DNA of 64,000 nucleotides from NCBI GenBank assembly GCA_900538545.1, contig UPYK01000002.1, forward strand, positions 124,001 through 188,000. The letters run 5' to 3'. Within the stretch, counting starts at the first letter, position 1; every line of letters starts with the position of its first letter. A model generated the notes under the pieces. The model did not search any database. It had not been told where the DNA came from and saw only the letters and a program-made list of their open reading frames with translations. This stretch comes from an uncultured Eggerthella sp. GTDB lineage: Bacteria; Actinomycetota; Coriobacteriia; Coriobacteriales; Eggerthellaceae. This document shows, piece after piece, positions 32,064 through 40,931 of this stretch. The position numbers and the translations under genes are program-made.

Positions 32064-34619
32064 ATGAATGAATACAATCCGCATGATATCGAGCCGCGTT
32101 GGCAAAAGGTTTGGGCCGAAGAAAAGCTCTACGAAGTAACGGAAGACACCTCGAAGCCCAAGCGCTATGTGCTCGAGATGTTCCCTTATCCTTCGGGCGA
32201 TATCCACATGGGCCATGTGAGCAACTACACCTATGGCGATGTGGTTGCGCGCTATTGGCGCATGCGAGGCTACGAAGTGCTTCACCCCATGGGGTGGGAC
32301 GCGTTCGGTTTGCCGGCGGAAAATGCAGCGATCAAGCATCATAGCCATCCAGCGAAGTGGACGTATGCGAACATCGACACGCAGAAAGCATCGTTCAAGC
32401 GCATGGGCTTTTCCTTCGATTGGAACCGCACCGTGGTTGCGTGCGACCCCGATTATTACCGCTGGGGCCAGTGGATCTTCCTGAAGTTCTGGGAACGCGG
32501 GCTCGTTGAGCGCCGCAATTCCCCGGTGAACTGGTGTCCCGATTGCGCTACTGTGCTCGCGAACGAGCAGGTGATCGAAGGGCGCTGCTGGCGTTGTGAT
32601 TCCGAGGTTGAGAAGCGCGACCTTACGCAGTGGTACTACAAGATCACCGACTATGCGCAAGAGCTGCTGGATGATCTCGACCAGCTCGAAGGCTGGCCGG
32701 ATCGCGTGAAGCAGCAGCAGGCGAATTGGATCGGGCGTTCCGAAGGCGCGCAGGTTGATTTTGCGCTGTGCGATTTTGAGGGCAACCCAACTGACGAGAT
32801 CATCACGGTGTTCACCACCCGCGCCGATACGCTGTTCGGCTGCAGCTTCTTCGTGCTGGCTCCTGAATATGCAGGGCTCGAGGCGCTGGTTGCGGGTACG
32901 GAATACGAGAAGCCGGTCATGGAGTTCGCTGAGGCGGCCAAGAAGGTCTCTGCGCTTGAGCGCGCTCAGGGCGATCGCGACAAGCATGGCATCTTCACGG
33001 GACGCTATGTGGTGAACCCCGTCAATGGCGAGAAGGTGCCCATCTGGGTTGCCGATTACGTGGTGGCCGATTACGGCACGGGCGCGGTCATGGCGGTGCC
33101 TTGTGGCGATCAGCGCGACTTCGAGTTCGCGCGCAAGTACGAGCTTCCCATCATTCCCATCATCCTTTCTGAAGACGATCCGCTCTACCCCAAGCTCAAA
33201 GATGAGCAAGGGCGTGTGGTTACCGAGGTCGATTGGCCCGAGGCGTATGCGGCAGAAGGCATTTTGGTGCAGTCCGGCCCGTACACAGGCATGGTCGGCG
33301 GCAAGCATTCACCAGCCGAAGAAGCGATCGTTGCTGAGCTTGAACGCACGGGCAAAGGCAAACGCAGTGTGGAATTCCGCCTGCGCGACTGGCTCATCTC
33401 GCGCCAGCGTTATTGGGGCAACCCGATCCCTGCCGTTCATTGCGAGCATTGCGGCGTAGTGCCGGTGCCGGAGGATCAGCTGCCGGTGCTGCTGCCTGAA
33501 GACATCGATCTGGCAGCGGGTGAGACGCTGGCAACGCACGAATCGTTCATCAACACCACCTGTCCGAAGTGTGGTGCTCCTGCCAAGCGCGAGACCGACA
33601 CGATGGATACCTTCACGTGCTCGAGCTGGTATTACATGCGCTATACCGACCCGCACAATTTCGAGCTGCCCTTTGACCCTGCGAAGGCGAACTATTGGAT
33701 GCCGGTCGATCAGTATATCGGCGGCATCGAGCACGCTATCCTGCACTTGCTCTACAGTCGCTTCTTCACGAAGGTACTGCGCGATGCGGGCATGCTCGAT
33801 TTTGACGAGCCGTTCACGAACCTGCTCTGCCAAGGCATGGTGCTCGATGAGAATGGCGAGGTCATGAGCAAATCGAAGGGCAACGTGGTTTCGCCCGAAG
33901 AGATGATCGCGGTCTATGGTGCCGATGCGGTGCGCGCGGCTGTGCTGTTCATGGGTCCTCCCGATAAGGAAAAGCTCTGGAACGAAGATGGCCTTGCGGG
34001 CATGTATAAGTTCCTCAACCGCCTGTGGCGTCAAGTTTACGACCTGGTCGGCGAGGCTGGCGAAGACACGCTCTATCAAGCTGCAGGCAAGAAGAGTGCG
34101 AAGGAGCTTGCTGAAGAGCTCAACCGTGAACGCCATCGTTTGGTGGGCAAGGTCGTCGAAGATATCGAACGCAACAATTTCAACACGGCGATTGCCGCTA
34201 TCATGGAGCTTTCGAACGCGGTAGGCAATTACTTGCGCGCTGCTTCTGCTGAAGAGCGCGCGCAAGATGCCGAGCTTGCAGCTTTCGACCGCGAACTGGC
34301 CGATGTGCTCGTGGAGCTCATGGCGCCTTTCACGCCGCATTGGTCCGAAGAGCTTTGGCATACGCCGCTGGGGCACGACACTTCCGTGCACGAACAGCCT
34401 TGGCCGGAATTCGATCTGGCGCTCGCGGCGGCTGATGAGGTCGAGCTTGCGGTTCAGATCAACGGCAAGGTGAAGACGCGCATCACAGTAGCTGCTGATG
34501 CGGCCGAAGAAACAATTCGCGAGACGGCGCTTGAGGCGGTTTCGAAAGCGACCGAGGGCAAGAACGTGGTGAAGGTGATCGTTATTCCCGATCGCCTCGT
34601 GAACATCGTGGTGAAATAA
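32064..34619 (+). CDS. leuS: Leucyl-tRNA synthetase
   Basis: 851 residues, a standard bacterial length. The class I signature HMGH is at 48-51 ([12 protein letters not shown]), the KMSKS counterpart is VMSKSKGN at about 599-606, and the editing domain lies between. It charges tRNA-Leu in the cytoplasm. The ATG follows AAGGATCG. The next gene, a phosphoesterase, starts 21 bases after the stop and is probably cotranscribed. Confidence 0.97.
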   Translation: MNEYNPHDIEPRWQKVWAEEKLYEVTEDTSKPKRYVLEMFPYPSGDIHMGHVSNYTYGDVVARYWRMRGYEVLHPMGWDAFGLPAENAAIKHHSHPAKWTYANIDTQKASFKRMGFSFDWNRTVVACDPDYYRWGQWIFLKFWERGLVERRNSPVNWCPDCATVLANEQVIEGRCWRCDSEVEKRDLTQWYYKITDYAQELLDDLDQLEGWPDRVKQQQANWIGRSEGAQVDFALCDFEGNPTDEIITVFTTRADTLFGCSFFVLAPEYAGLEALVAGTEYEKPVMEFAEAAKKVSALERAQGDRDKHGIFTGRYVVNPVNGEKVPIWVADYVVADYGTGAVMAVPCGDQRDFEFARKYELPIIPIILSEDDPLYPKLKDEQGRVVTEVDWPEAYAAEGILVQSGPYTGMVGGKHSPAEEAIVAELERTGKGKRSVEFRLRDWLISRQRYWGNPIPAVHCEHCGVVPVPEDQLPVLLPEDIDLAAGETLATHESFINTTCPKCGAPAKRETDTMDTFTCSSWYYMRYTDPHNFELPFDPAKANYWMPVDQYIGGIEHAILHLLYSRFFTKVLRDAGMLDFDEPFTNLLCQGMVLDENGEVMSKSKGNVVSPEEMIAVYGADAVRAAVLFMGPPDKEKLWNEDGLAGMYKFLNRLWRQVYDLVGEAGEDTLYQAAGKKSAKELAEELNRERHRLVGKVVEDIERNNFNTAIAAIMELSNAVGNYLRAASAEERAQDAELAAFDRELADVLVELMAPFTPHWSEELWHTPLGHDTSVHEQPWPEFDLALAAADEVELAVQINGKVKTRITVAADAAEETIRETALEAVSKATEGKNVVKVIVIPDRLVNIVVK

Positions 34620-34640
34620 CCTTCGTTTGGCGGATTCGCT

Positions 34641-35096
34641 ATGATCATCGGGGTGGTTTCAGATATTCATGGGCGCTTGAGCAACGAAGCGTATGAAGCG
34701 CTTTCGGGCAGCGACTACATTCTGTGCGCAGGGGATATCGAAAACCGCATGGTACTCACCGAGCTCGAGACGATTGCTCCCACCATCTGCGTGCGTGGCA
34801 ATTGCGACCGCTACGATCTAGGTCCGCGCGTGAAGCCGATCGCTTCGCCGCTTTTGGACGGCGTGCGTTTTCGTATGGTGCATCGTCCGGAAGACATCGG
34901 CACGGTGCCCGATGATGTGCAGGTTGTTATTCATGGGCATACGCACGTTCCGCGTGAAGAATACGGTGCGAATGGGGTGCTGTTCTTGAACCCGGGAAGC
35001 CCAACGCGGCCGCGCGGCGGGAGTCGAAAGTCGGTCGCGCGCCTGTTCGTTGATAAGGGTACGGTCAAGTCGGTCGAGTTCATCGCGCTCGATTAG
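34641..35096 (+). CDS. YfcE/MJ0936-family metallophosphoesterase
   Basis: 151 residues. All five metal motifs of the calcineurin-like fold are present: SDIHG at 8-12, AGDIEN at about 31-36, RGNCDR at about 53-58, a short His segment (MVHRPED), and HGHTHVPREE near 97-106. Relatives hydrolyse phosphodiesters with Mn; the natural substrate is unknown. It lies directly downstream of leuS, probably in its transcript. Confidence 0.88.
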   Translation: MIIGVVSDIHGRLSNEAYEALSGSDYILCAGDIENRMVLTELETIAPTICVRGNCDRYDLGPRVKPIASPLLDGVRFRMVHRPEDIGTVPDDVQVVIHGHTHVPREEYGANGVLFLNPGSPTRPRGGSRKSVARLFVDKGTVKSVEFIALD

Positions 35097-35099
35097 ATA

Positions 35100-35119
35100 A
35101 CAAACTACCCGGTCGTTCG
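35100..35119. repeat. Half-copy of the type 2 REP-like element
   Basis: ACAAACTACCCGGTCGTTCG matches one arm of the palindrome at 39086-39149 with one difference. It stands alone between the phosphoesterase and the tRNA promoter. Confidence 0.6.
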
Positions 35120-35149
35120 TCATCACCGGCACCGCACGGCGGGAAGCAC

Positions 35150-35178
35150 TTGACCAGCTTTGGGTACAAAGATAGAAT
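35150..35178 (+). promoter_or_regulatory. Promoter of tRNA-Lys
   Basis: TTGACC (35150-35155), 17-base spacer, TAGAAT (35173-35178), 14 bases before the tRNA 5' end. A near-consensus vegetative promoter. Confidence 0.75.
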
Positions 35179-35192
35179 ACTTTTTTGCATAT

Positions 35193-35268
35193 GCGCCGTT
35201 AGCTCAGTTGGTAGAGCAGGGGACTTTTAATCCCAAGGTCGCGGGTTCGACTCCCTCACGGCGCACCA
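35193..35268 (+). tRNA. tRNA-Lys (anticodon TTT)
   Basis: 76 bases with the 3' CCA encoded. The acceptor stem GCGCCGT pairs fully with ACGGCGC, the D arm is GCTC/GAGC, the anticodon loop is CTTTTAA, and the T arm contains GGTTCGA. Anticodon TTT reads AAA and AAG. A promoter precedes it and a terminator follows, so it is transcribed alone. Confidence 0.96.
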
Positions 35269-35280
35269 TTCAAACCTTCC

Positions 35281-35309
35281 AGTCTCGCACGCGCGAGACT
35301 TTCTTTTTT
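35281..35309 (+). terminator. Rho-independent terminator of tRNA-Lys
   Basis: AGTCTCGC, loop ACGC, GCGAGACT, then TTCTTTTTT. Confidence 0.93.
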
Positions 35310-35495
35310 GAGAGTACTGGCCTATGCAAAGCTTCGCGAAAGGCGCCTTCAACCACTCAAAGAAGAAATTGTGTAGAAATTATGGATTCATACTAAATTA
35401 GCCTAGAATTGAAAGGCTTGCACAGCGGTGCTGTGGCTTCGTGCGCAGTAAAACAGGGCAAGCGCGATAGTGGTGATTTCGCTAAAGGAGCGATT

Positions 35496-35714
35496 TTGGC
35501 TAAAGAAGATGCTATTGAATTAGAAGGTACCGTTCTCGAAGCACTGCCGAACGCAATGTTTCGCGTAGAGCTTGAAAACGGCCACAAGATTCTTGCTCAT
35601 ATCTCGGGGAAGATGCGTATGCACTACATCAAGATTCTTCCCGGCGACAAGGTTCAGGTCGAGCTTTCCGTCTATGACCTCGACCGCGGTCGCATCACCT
35701 ATCGCTATAAGTAA
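35496..35714 (+). CDS. infA: Translation initiation factor IF-1
   Basis: 72 residues, the usual size. The whole S1-like OB fold is present ([55 protein letters not shown]). I chose the TTG at 35496 as start: AAAGGAG lies five bases upstream and the protein then begins with the family's AKEDAIE. The ATG at 35409 would add 29 foreign residues. IF-1 binds the 30S A site with IF-2 and IF-3. It opens the conserved infA-rpmJ-rpsM-rpsK-rpsD-rpoA-rplQ block. Confidence 0.94.
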   Translation: MAKEDAIELEGTVLEALPNAMFRVELENGHKILAHISGKMRMHYIKILPGDKVQVELSVYDLDRGRITYRYK

Positions 35715-35795
35715 TAAGAAAACTGCTTTCTACAAACTACCGTCTGCGGCTGGACGTGTTGATAAAGTGAACGCATAACCGAAAGGAATTGAATT

Positions 35796-35909
35796 ATGAA
35801 GGTACGTCCTTCGGTCAAGAAAATGTGCGACAAGTGCAAAATCATTCGACGCCATGGCAAGGTGCTCGTTATCTGCGAGAATCCGCGTCATAAGCAGCGT
35901 CAAGGTTAA
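35796..35909 (+). CDS. rpmJ: 50S ribosomal protein L36
   Basis: 37 residues beginning [14 protein letters not shown]. The zinc ribbon is of the four-ligand type: C11, C14, C27 and H32. GAAAGGAATTG precedes the ATG. It lies between infA and rpsM as in most bacteria. Confidence 0.96.
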   Translation: MKVRPSVKKMCDKCKIIRRHGKVLVICENPRHKQRQG

Positions 35910-35929
35910 AAGAGAAGGGAATTTCATTC

Positions 35930-36301
35930 ATGGCACGTCTTGTTGGTGTCGACCTTCCTCGCGATAAGCGCATTGAAGTCGGCTTGACCTACATCTATGG
36001 CATTGGCCCTACCACCTCTAAGAAGATCCTCGCTGAAACGGGTGTAGACCCCGATATCCGCGTGCGCGATCTCACTGAGGACGATCTGGCCAAACTCCGT
36101 GACTATATCACCGCAAACATCACCACTGAAGGCGACCTCCATCGTGAAGTTCGCCAGAACATCAACCGCCTTATGGAGATCGGTTGCTACCGTGGCCTGC
36201 GTCATCGTCGTGGCCTGCCCGTTCGCGGTCAGCGCACCCACACGAATGCACGTACCCGCAAGGGTCCGCGTAAGCAAATCGGCGGCAAGAAGAATAAGTA
36301 G
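35930..36301 (+). CDS. rpsM: 30S ribosomal protein S13
   Basis: 123 residues. Typical features are [20 protein letters not shown] at the N-terminus, the helix-two-turn-helix region, and the basic C-terminal tail ([19 protein letters not shown] in part). It sits in the 30S head and contacts the P-site tRNA. GAGAAGGGA serves as RBS. Confidence 0.96.
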   Translation: MARLVGVDLPRDKRIEVGLTYIYGIGPTTSKKILAETGVDPDIRVRDLTEDDLAKLRDYITANITTEGDLHREVRQNINRLMEIGCYRGLRHRRGLPVRGQRTHTNARTRKGPRKQIGGKKNK

Positions 36302-36312
36302 AGGTGTTGTAA

Positions 36313-36711
36313 GTGGCAGCTAAGAAAAACGTCCGCACCCGCATCAAGCGCTCCGAGCGCAAGAATATTGCTGTTGGTGCAGCTCATATCAAATCTACCT
36401 TTAACAATACGATCATTTCGATCACCGATCCTCAGGGCAATGTGATCTCATGGCAGTCTGCTGGCACGGTCGGATTCAAGGGTTCTCGTAAATCCACTCC
36501 GTTCGCTGCTCAGATGGCAGCTGAAGCCGCTGCTAAGACCGCTATGGAGCATGGCCTCAAGAAGGTCTCCGTGTTCGTGAAGGGTCCGGGTTCTGGTCGT
36601 GAAACCGCTATCCGTTCTCTCCAGGCAGCAGGCCTCGAAGTCGCCAGCATCCAGGATTGCACCCCCATCCCGCACAACGGTTGCCGTCAGCGCAAGCGTC
36701 GTCGCGTCTAA
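36313..36711 (+). CDS. rpsK: 30S ribosomal protein S11
   Basis: 132 residues from a GTG start at 36313 with AGAGGTG upstream, 11 bases after rpsM. The family core is clear: [36 protein letters not shown], and the C-terminal [17 protein letters not shown]. It forms part of the 30S platform near the Shine-Dalgarno helix. Confidence 0.96.
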   Translation: MAAKKNVRTRIKRSERKNIAVGAAHIKSTFNNTIISITDPQGNVISWQSAGTVGFKGSRKSTPFAAQMAAEAAAKTAMEHGLKKVSVFVKGPGSGRETAIRSLQAAGLEVASIQDCTPIPHNGCRQRKRRRV

Positions 36712-36730
36712 ATGAAAGGATCAGTTAATC

Positions 36731-37333
36731 ATGGCTATTAATAGAACTCCGGTTCTCAAACGTTGCCGTCAACTGGGCTTGGATCCTATCGTTCTCGGCT
36801 ACACCGGCAAAAGCAAATCAAGCTCCATCCGTCAGCCTAAGCGCCGCCGCAAGGAAAGCGAATACGGCATGCAGCTGCGCGAGAAGCAGAAGGCAAAGTT
36901 TGTCTATGGCGTTCTCGAGAAGCAGTTCCATGGCTACTTCGATCGCGCTAAGTCGATGCCCGGCATCACCGGTGCTAACCTGATGCAGATCTTGGAGTCT
37001 CGCCTCGATAACGTCGTCTTCCGTCTTGGTTTCGCAAAGACCCGCAAGGAAGCTCGCCAGATCGTTACCCATGGCCACATCATGGTGAATGGCAAGCGCG
37101 TGGACATCCCGTCCTATCGCGTGCGCCCGGGCGATCTTGTTTCGGTTCGTCCGAAGTCGAAGGAACTTCTCGTCATCAAGAGCGCTCTCGTTTCCAACGA
37201 AGGCCGTCTCGTTCCTGCATGGCTCGAAGTTGACATTGAAAAGCTCCAGGGCAGCGTTCTTTCGCTCCCCGAGCGTGATCAGATCGATCTTGACATTCAC
37301 GAACAGCTTATCGTCGAACTTTACTCGAAGTAA
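36731..37333 (+). CDS. rpsD: 30S ribosomal protein S4
   Basis: 200 residues. The S4 RNA-binding domain is at about 93-155 (RLDNVVFRLGFAKTRKEARQ; HGHIMVNGKRVDIPS). It lacks the zinc Cys motif that some S4 proteins have at the N-terminus. It nucleates 30S assembly and often represses its own operon. ATGAAAGGATC precedes it. Confidence 0.96.
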   Translation: MAINRTPVLKRCRQLGLDPIVLGYTGKSKSSSIRQPKRRRKESEYGMQLREKQKAKFVYGVLEKQFHGYFDRAKSMPGITGANLMQILESRLDNVVFRLGFAKTRKEARQIVTHGHIMVNGKRVDIPSYRVRPGDLVSVRPKSKELLVIKSALVSNEGRLVPAWLEVDIEKLQGSVLSLPERDQIDLDIHEQLIVELYSK

Positions 37334-37370
37334 TTAACGCTATTGCGGTTTTTAAGGAGGCTTATACGGT

Positions 37371-38321
37371 ATGACAGAGTTCATGAGGCCGACAGTTACA
37401 ACAGAAGAGGTTAACGATCTCGTTGCTCGCTTCATTGTTGAGCCGCTTGAGCGTGGCTATGGATACACCTTGGGCAATTGCATGCGTCGCGTTCTGCTCT
37501 CTTCCTTGGATGGTGCGAAACCTACCGCTATCCAGATCGAGGGTGTTCAGCACGAATTCACCACTGCCGAGGGAATCATCGAAGATATCACTGATATTGT
37601 TCTGAATGTTAAAGGACTCGTTTTCAGCGCGCTTTCGAGCGACTACACGGAGGCAACTGCCCACGTGCACGCTGAAGGTCCTTGTACGGTTACCGGTGCA
37701 GATTTGGAAGTTCCTGCGGAATTCACCCTCATCAACCCCGAGCATGTGCTCGCTACGGTCGCTGATGGTGGCACGCTCGATATGACCATCCGCATCGGCG
37801 TTGGCAGAGGCTATGTCTCTGCAGAGCGTAACAAGCGCACCGAAGATCCGATCGGCATCATTCATGTCGATTCACTGTTCTCGCCGGTTCGTCGCTGCAC
37901 CATGAATGTAAGCGACACGCGTGTCGGTCAGCGTACCGACTACGACAAACTTGTTCTCGAGGTCGAGACCGATGGTTCTACCAACCCGACCGAGGCGGTT
38001 TGCCGTGCGGCGAATATCATCAACCAGTACATGGGCGCATTCCTCTCGCTCGACGAGATCGAAGAGGATGAAGAGGGCGAGGTAGTTTCGATCTTCGCTC
38101 CGGAAAGCCAGGAGACCAACGCAGAGCTCGACAAGCAGATCGAGGATCTGGACCTTTCGGTTCGTTCTTACAACTGCTTGAAGCGTGCAGGCATCCACTC
38201 GGTTCGCCAGCTGGTCGAATATTCCGAGAACGACTTGCTCAACATTAGAAACTTCGGTGCGAAATCCATTGAAGAGGTTAAAGATAAGCTCATTTCAATG
38301 GATCTCAACTTGAAACTTTAG
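37371..38321 (+). CDS. rpoA: RNA polymerase alpha subunit
   Basis: 316 residues. The N-terminal assembly domain includes FIVEPLERGYGYTLGNCMRR and the C-terminal DNA-contact domain (about 245-316) includes LDLSVRSYNCLKRAGIHSV and NIRNFGAKSIEEVKDKL. TAAGGAGG precedes the ATG. It lies between rpsD and rplQ as usual. Confidence 0.97.
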   Translation: MTEFMRPTVTTEEVNDLVARFIVEPLERGYGYTLGNCMRRVLLSSLDGAKPTAIQIEGVQHEFTTAEGIIEDITDIVLNVKGLVFSALSSDYTEATAHVHAEGPCTVTGADLEVPAEFTLINPEHVLATVADGGTLDMTIRIGVGRGYVSAERNKRTEDPIGIIHVDSLFSPVRRCTMNVSDTRVGQRTDYDKLVLEVETDGSTNPTEAVCRAANIINQYMGAFLSLDEIEEDEEGEVVSIFAPESQETNAELDKQIEDLDLSVRSYNCLKRAGIHSVRQLVEYSENDLLNIRNFGAKSIEEVKDKLISMDLNLKL

Positions 38322-38331
38322 GAGATAGAAG

Positions 38332-39015
38332 ATGAGACACAACAAGAAAGGTCGTAAGCTTGGCACCAGCTCTGGCCACACCAAGGCTATGAGGAAGAGC
38401 TTGGTTGGTGCTTTGTTCACCAACGACCGTATCAAGACGGTCGAGGCTCGTGCTAAAGAGATTCGTCCTGATGTCGATAAGATCATCACCTGGGCAAAGA
38501 AGGGCGATCTGCATTCTCGCCGTCTTGCTATTGCAGCGCTGGGTGACAAGGAACTGGTTCGCGAGGTCTTCGAGAAGGTCGAGCAGGGTCAGTTCGGCGA
38601 TCGTCAGGGTGGCTACACGCGCATTCTGAAGCTGGGTAACCGCAAGGGCGATAATGCTCCCATGGTTATCATGGAGCTCGTGACCGAGCCCGTTGGCAAG
38701 AAGAAGAAAGCCAAGAAAGACGAGGCAAAGGCTGATAAGAAGGCTGCGCCTAAGAAGACCACCAAGAAGGCAGCTGCTAAGAAGGAAGAGAAGCCCAAGG
38801 TAGCTGAAGATGTGGTCGAGGAGCTTTCCGAGGATCAGGCCAAGGCTATCGAGGCTGAAGCTGAAGCGACTGAGAAGGCTGAAGCAAAAGAGGCTAAGGA
38901 AGAAGCTGCTGTCGAGGAAGCTCAGGAAGAGCTTGCTGAGAAGGCAGAAGAAGCTGCGGCAAAGGATGCCGAAGCAGCTGAAGCCGAGAAGGCTGAAAAG
39001 GAAAAGCCCGAGTAA
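38332..39015 (+). CDS. rplQ: 50S ribosomal protein L17 with a long charged C-terminal tail
   Basis: 227 residues, roughly twice the usual 115-130. The core (1 to about 118) is normal L17 (MRHNKKGRKLGTSSGHTKAM; LFTNDRIKTVEARAKEIRP; YTRILKLGNRKGDNAPM). From about 119 onward the sequence is almost only Lys, Ala, Glu and Asp: first basic (KKKKAKKDEAKADKKAAPKK), then acidic and helical (about 150-227). AGGAGA precedes the ATG. The tail uses favoured codons and is in frame with no break, so it is a real extension. Its role is unknown. Confidence 0.94.
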   Translation: MRHNKKGRKLGTSSGHTKAMRKSLVGALFTNDRIKTVEARAKEIRPDVDKIITWAKKGDLHSRRLAIAALGDKELVREVFEKVEQGQFGDRQGGYTRILKLGNRKGDNAPMVIMELVTEPVGKKKKAKKDEAKADKKAAPKKTTKKAAAKKEEKPKVAEDVVEELSEDQAKAIEAEAEATEKAEAKEAKEEAAVEEAQEELAEKAEEAAAKDAEAAEAEKAEKEKPE

Positions 39016-39052
39016 TCTTCGGCATTTCGCTTTCAACCCATACGAAGCAAAA

Positions 39053-39074
39053 GGCACCCTTCGGGGTGTCTTTT
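39053..39074 (+). terminator. Rho-independent terminator after rplQ
   Basis: GGCACCC, loop TTCG, GGGTGTC (one G-U pair), then TTTT. It ends the ribosomal-rpoA block. Confidence 0.85.
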
Positions 39075-39085
39075 CATGTTCAAAA

Positions 39086-39149
39086 GATGACAAGCTACCC
39101 GGTCGTTCGACACCGAATAAGGTGTCGAACGACCGGGTAGTTTGTCATC
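39086..39149. repeat. Long palindrome, type 2 REP-like element
   Basis: Arms of 29 bases (39086-39114 and 39121-39149) are inverted copies with one mismatch around GAATAA. The core CTACCCGGTCGTTCG recurs once at 35100. It has the same 29-base arm length as the element at 17470 but a different sequence. Confidence 0.7.
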
Positions 39150-39412
39150 TGGACCTTATAGAACAAAATGACCTGTGAGCAGTGTTCCGAGGTAAAACCT
39201 GTTATCATAGCTTTTACCACAACCGTAAGTGTTCGCTTACGTACAACATAATAAATAAGCGCTATTTCAAAACCGTAAGAGGAGAGCATCTGTCAATAAG
39301 GTTTTGTTTAGCGCTCTTGTGCTTGCGATCCTTACGGTTGTGGTGACTGTGGCGGATGCTTTCCTTTTTGTTCCTCTGCAGTGAAGACAGTCCGAATTGT
39401 AGAGGAGAAGCT
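39150..39412. other. Non-coding stretch upstream of the Cys-motif membrane protein
   Basis: It contains a 14-base inverted repeat, ACCACAACCGTAAG at 39216 and CTTACGGTTGTGGT at 39331, with a partial third copy (ACCGTAAG) at 39272. No credible gene is seen; one hydrophobic open stretch ends at 39383 but has no start codon. Confidence 0.4.
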
Positions 39413-40624
39413 ATGAGCGAAGACAAAAACGATCAGGTCAATGACGATGCAATCAGCAATTTGTCTCAAGAGCAAGATCACCAAAGTCAGCCAGACAAGC
39501 TAGAAACAACTGAAGAAGCGATTCCAACTGGTAGTGAGATGTCTCAAGATTCGTCGAATGTTGGAACGAGCAATGCAGCGGAGCAGAGCCCTCAGAGTGA
39601 TGCTGAAGATAAAAACGCGAATGCGCTTGCATCGGACAATGCGGACGAGTCAAAAAAGAAAGAACAGAAGAACGAAGAATCTGGGCAGCCGAGTGATTCT
39701 GTAAATGATGGTCAAGATAAAGTTGATAAAAGCAGCATAGGATATGTATTTAATCAGGCTAAAAATCGATTCAATTCTCTCAACAAGACAACGAAAAAGC
39801 GAATTGGAATTATTTCCGGCATAGTAGTGCTGCTACTTGTTATCTGGATTTTGTTTGCAACTCACGTAATTTGTTTTCACAACTGGAGCCCTGCAACCTG
39901 CACCGAGGCCGAAACTTGTGTAATCTGTGGCGAAACGCGTGGTGAGGCGCTTGGCCATGAATGGATCGAAGCCACATGCACGGAACCAGAAACTTGCTTA
40001 GTATGTGGTGCAACGCTAGGTGCACCCAATGGTCATGAGGTCGCGGAATGGGTCATCGACGAAGATTCAACATGTGCTGTTACGGGCAAAAAGCATGGAA
40101 TATGTTCTGTTTGCAACGAGGAAGTTATCAGTCCAGTTGAATTGAAAGATCATACTCCTGGTGAATGGGAAGTTGTCGAGGAGGCAACCGAGAGTTCAGC
40201 AGGTGAACGGGTGAAGAAATGCACGGTATGTGGTGAAGTGATTCAACAAGAAGAATACACTTTGACACCTGCGCAGGTTAAAGATAGGTACATCAAATCA
40301 TGCCAAAGCTATGCTTTTAAAGACCTTGCAAGGAATGCTGATGCGCTCGCCGGAAAAAGGATCGTCGCTAAGGGCGAGGTCATCCAGGTTCAAACAGAAG
40401 GCAACTATTACGCCATGCGTGTCAATATCACCAAAGGGAGCTATGGTATCTGGTCGGACACGGTCTATGTTGTCTACTTGAAGCCAAGCGGAGCTGACAA
40501 CATCATAGAAGATGACATCATCACTTTCTATGGAGAGATTGATGGCAATACTTCTTACACTTCCGTCATGGGTGCGACCATAACATTGCCGAAGATCACT
40601 GCAGAATATATCGATATAAATTAA
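39413..40624 (+). CDS. Single-pass membrane protein with repeated Cys motifs and a C-terminal OB-like domain
   Basis: 403 residues from the ATG at 39413 (AGAGGAGAAG upstream; an upstream in-frame ATG at 39356 lacks a site). Residues 1-125 are polar and acidic (Ser, Asn, Asp, Gln, Glu). A single membrane segment lies at about 130-153. Outside follow three or four repeats of the type ATCTEAETCVICGETRGEALGH with C-x2-C pairs, common in Gram-positive surface proteins. The last 100 residues (ADALAGKRIVAKGEVIQVQ ... DIITFYGEIDGN) look like an OB fold of the tRNA_anti-like kind. Function unknown. Codon use is less biased than in neighbours, consistent with an accessory gene. Confidence 0.7.
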   Translation: MSEDKNDQVNDDAISNLSQEQDHQSQPDKLETTEEAIPTGSEMSQDSSNVGTSNAAEQSPQSDAEDKNANALASDNADESKKKEQKNEESGQPSDSVNDGQDKVDKSSIGYVFNQAKNRFNSLNKTTKKRIGIISGIVVLLLVIWILFATHVICFHNWSPATCTEAETCVICGETRGEALGHEWIEATCTEPETCLVCGATLGAPNGHEVAEWVIDEDSTCAVTGKKHGICSVCNEEVISPVELKDHTPGEWEVVEEATESSAGERVKKCTVCGEVIQQEEYTLTPAQVKDRYIKSCQSYAFKDLARNADALAGKRIVAKGEVIQVQTEGNYYAMRVNITKGSYGIWSDTVYVVYLKPSGADNIIEDDIITFYGEIDGNTSYTSVMGATITLPKITAEYIDIN

Positions 40625-40758
40625 GGATGGTAGATTACTTGGGTTTTCATCTTGTGTGCTCGAATCGTCATGCAGTGATTCACTCAAAAGGTGATCGCGA
40701 GTGTTGCGCCCTAATGAAGTAAGGGCGATGCTTAGGCTCGAACCACTTGAAAGCTACT

Positions 40759-40788
40759 AGGAAAAGAGGGTTAAAGCCCTCTTTTCCT
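40759..40788. terminator. Bidirectional terminator hairpin
   Basis: AGGAAAAGAGGG, loop TTAAAG, CCCTCTTTTCCT: a perfect 12-base stem with T-rich and A-rich flanks. Confidence 0.75.
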
Positions 40789-40810
40789 GATTATATCGTC
40801 TGATATAATC
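40789..40810. promoter_or_regulatory. Inverted repeat upstream of the RhuM gene
   Basis: GATTATATC, four bases GTCT, GATATAATC: a perfect 9-base inverted repeat and possible operator, 122 bases before the RhuM start. Confidence 0.4.
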
Positions 40811-40931
40811 CAATCACCAATTGGCCGCCGCTTGTGATCGAAGGGCGGTCAGCTATTTTCAAAGCAATGAATCTTGCTATTGGTATTGATGCGTTTGAGT
40901 AGGCTGTATAAATAGTCTCAAAAGGAGAATG

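Larger units (their letters stand above)
40625..40931. other. Intergenic region before the RhuM gene
   Basis: Contains a bidirectional terminator (40759-40788), an inverted repeat (40789-40810) and an imperfect hairpin GCCGCC...GGGCGGT at about 40824-40850. The promoter of the RhuM gene is probably within 40860-40915. Confidence 0.45.

Noticed and set aside
35160..35396. A plus-strand frame through the tRNA-Lys gene
   Set aside because: It reads the tRNA and its terminator; the peptide (PLAQLVEQGTFNPKVAGSTP) is the usual artefact of translating a tRNA.
39259..39383. A short hydrophobic peptide frame (VNKVLFSALVLAILTVVVTV)
   Set aside because: It looks like a membrane peptide but has no ATG, GTG or TTG with an RBS in the right place. 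It may be a remnant.
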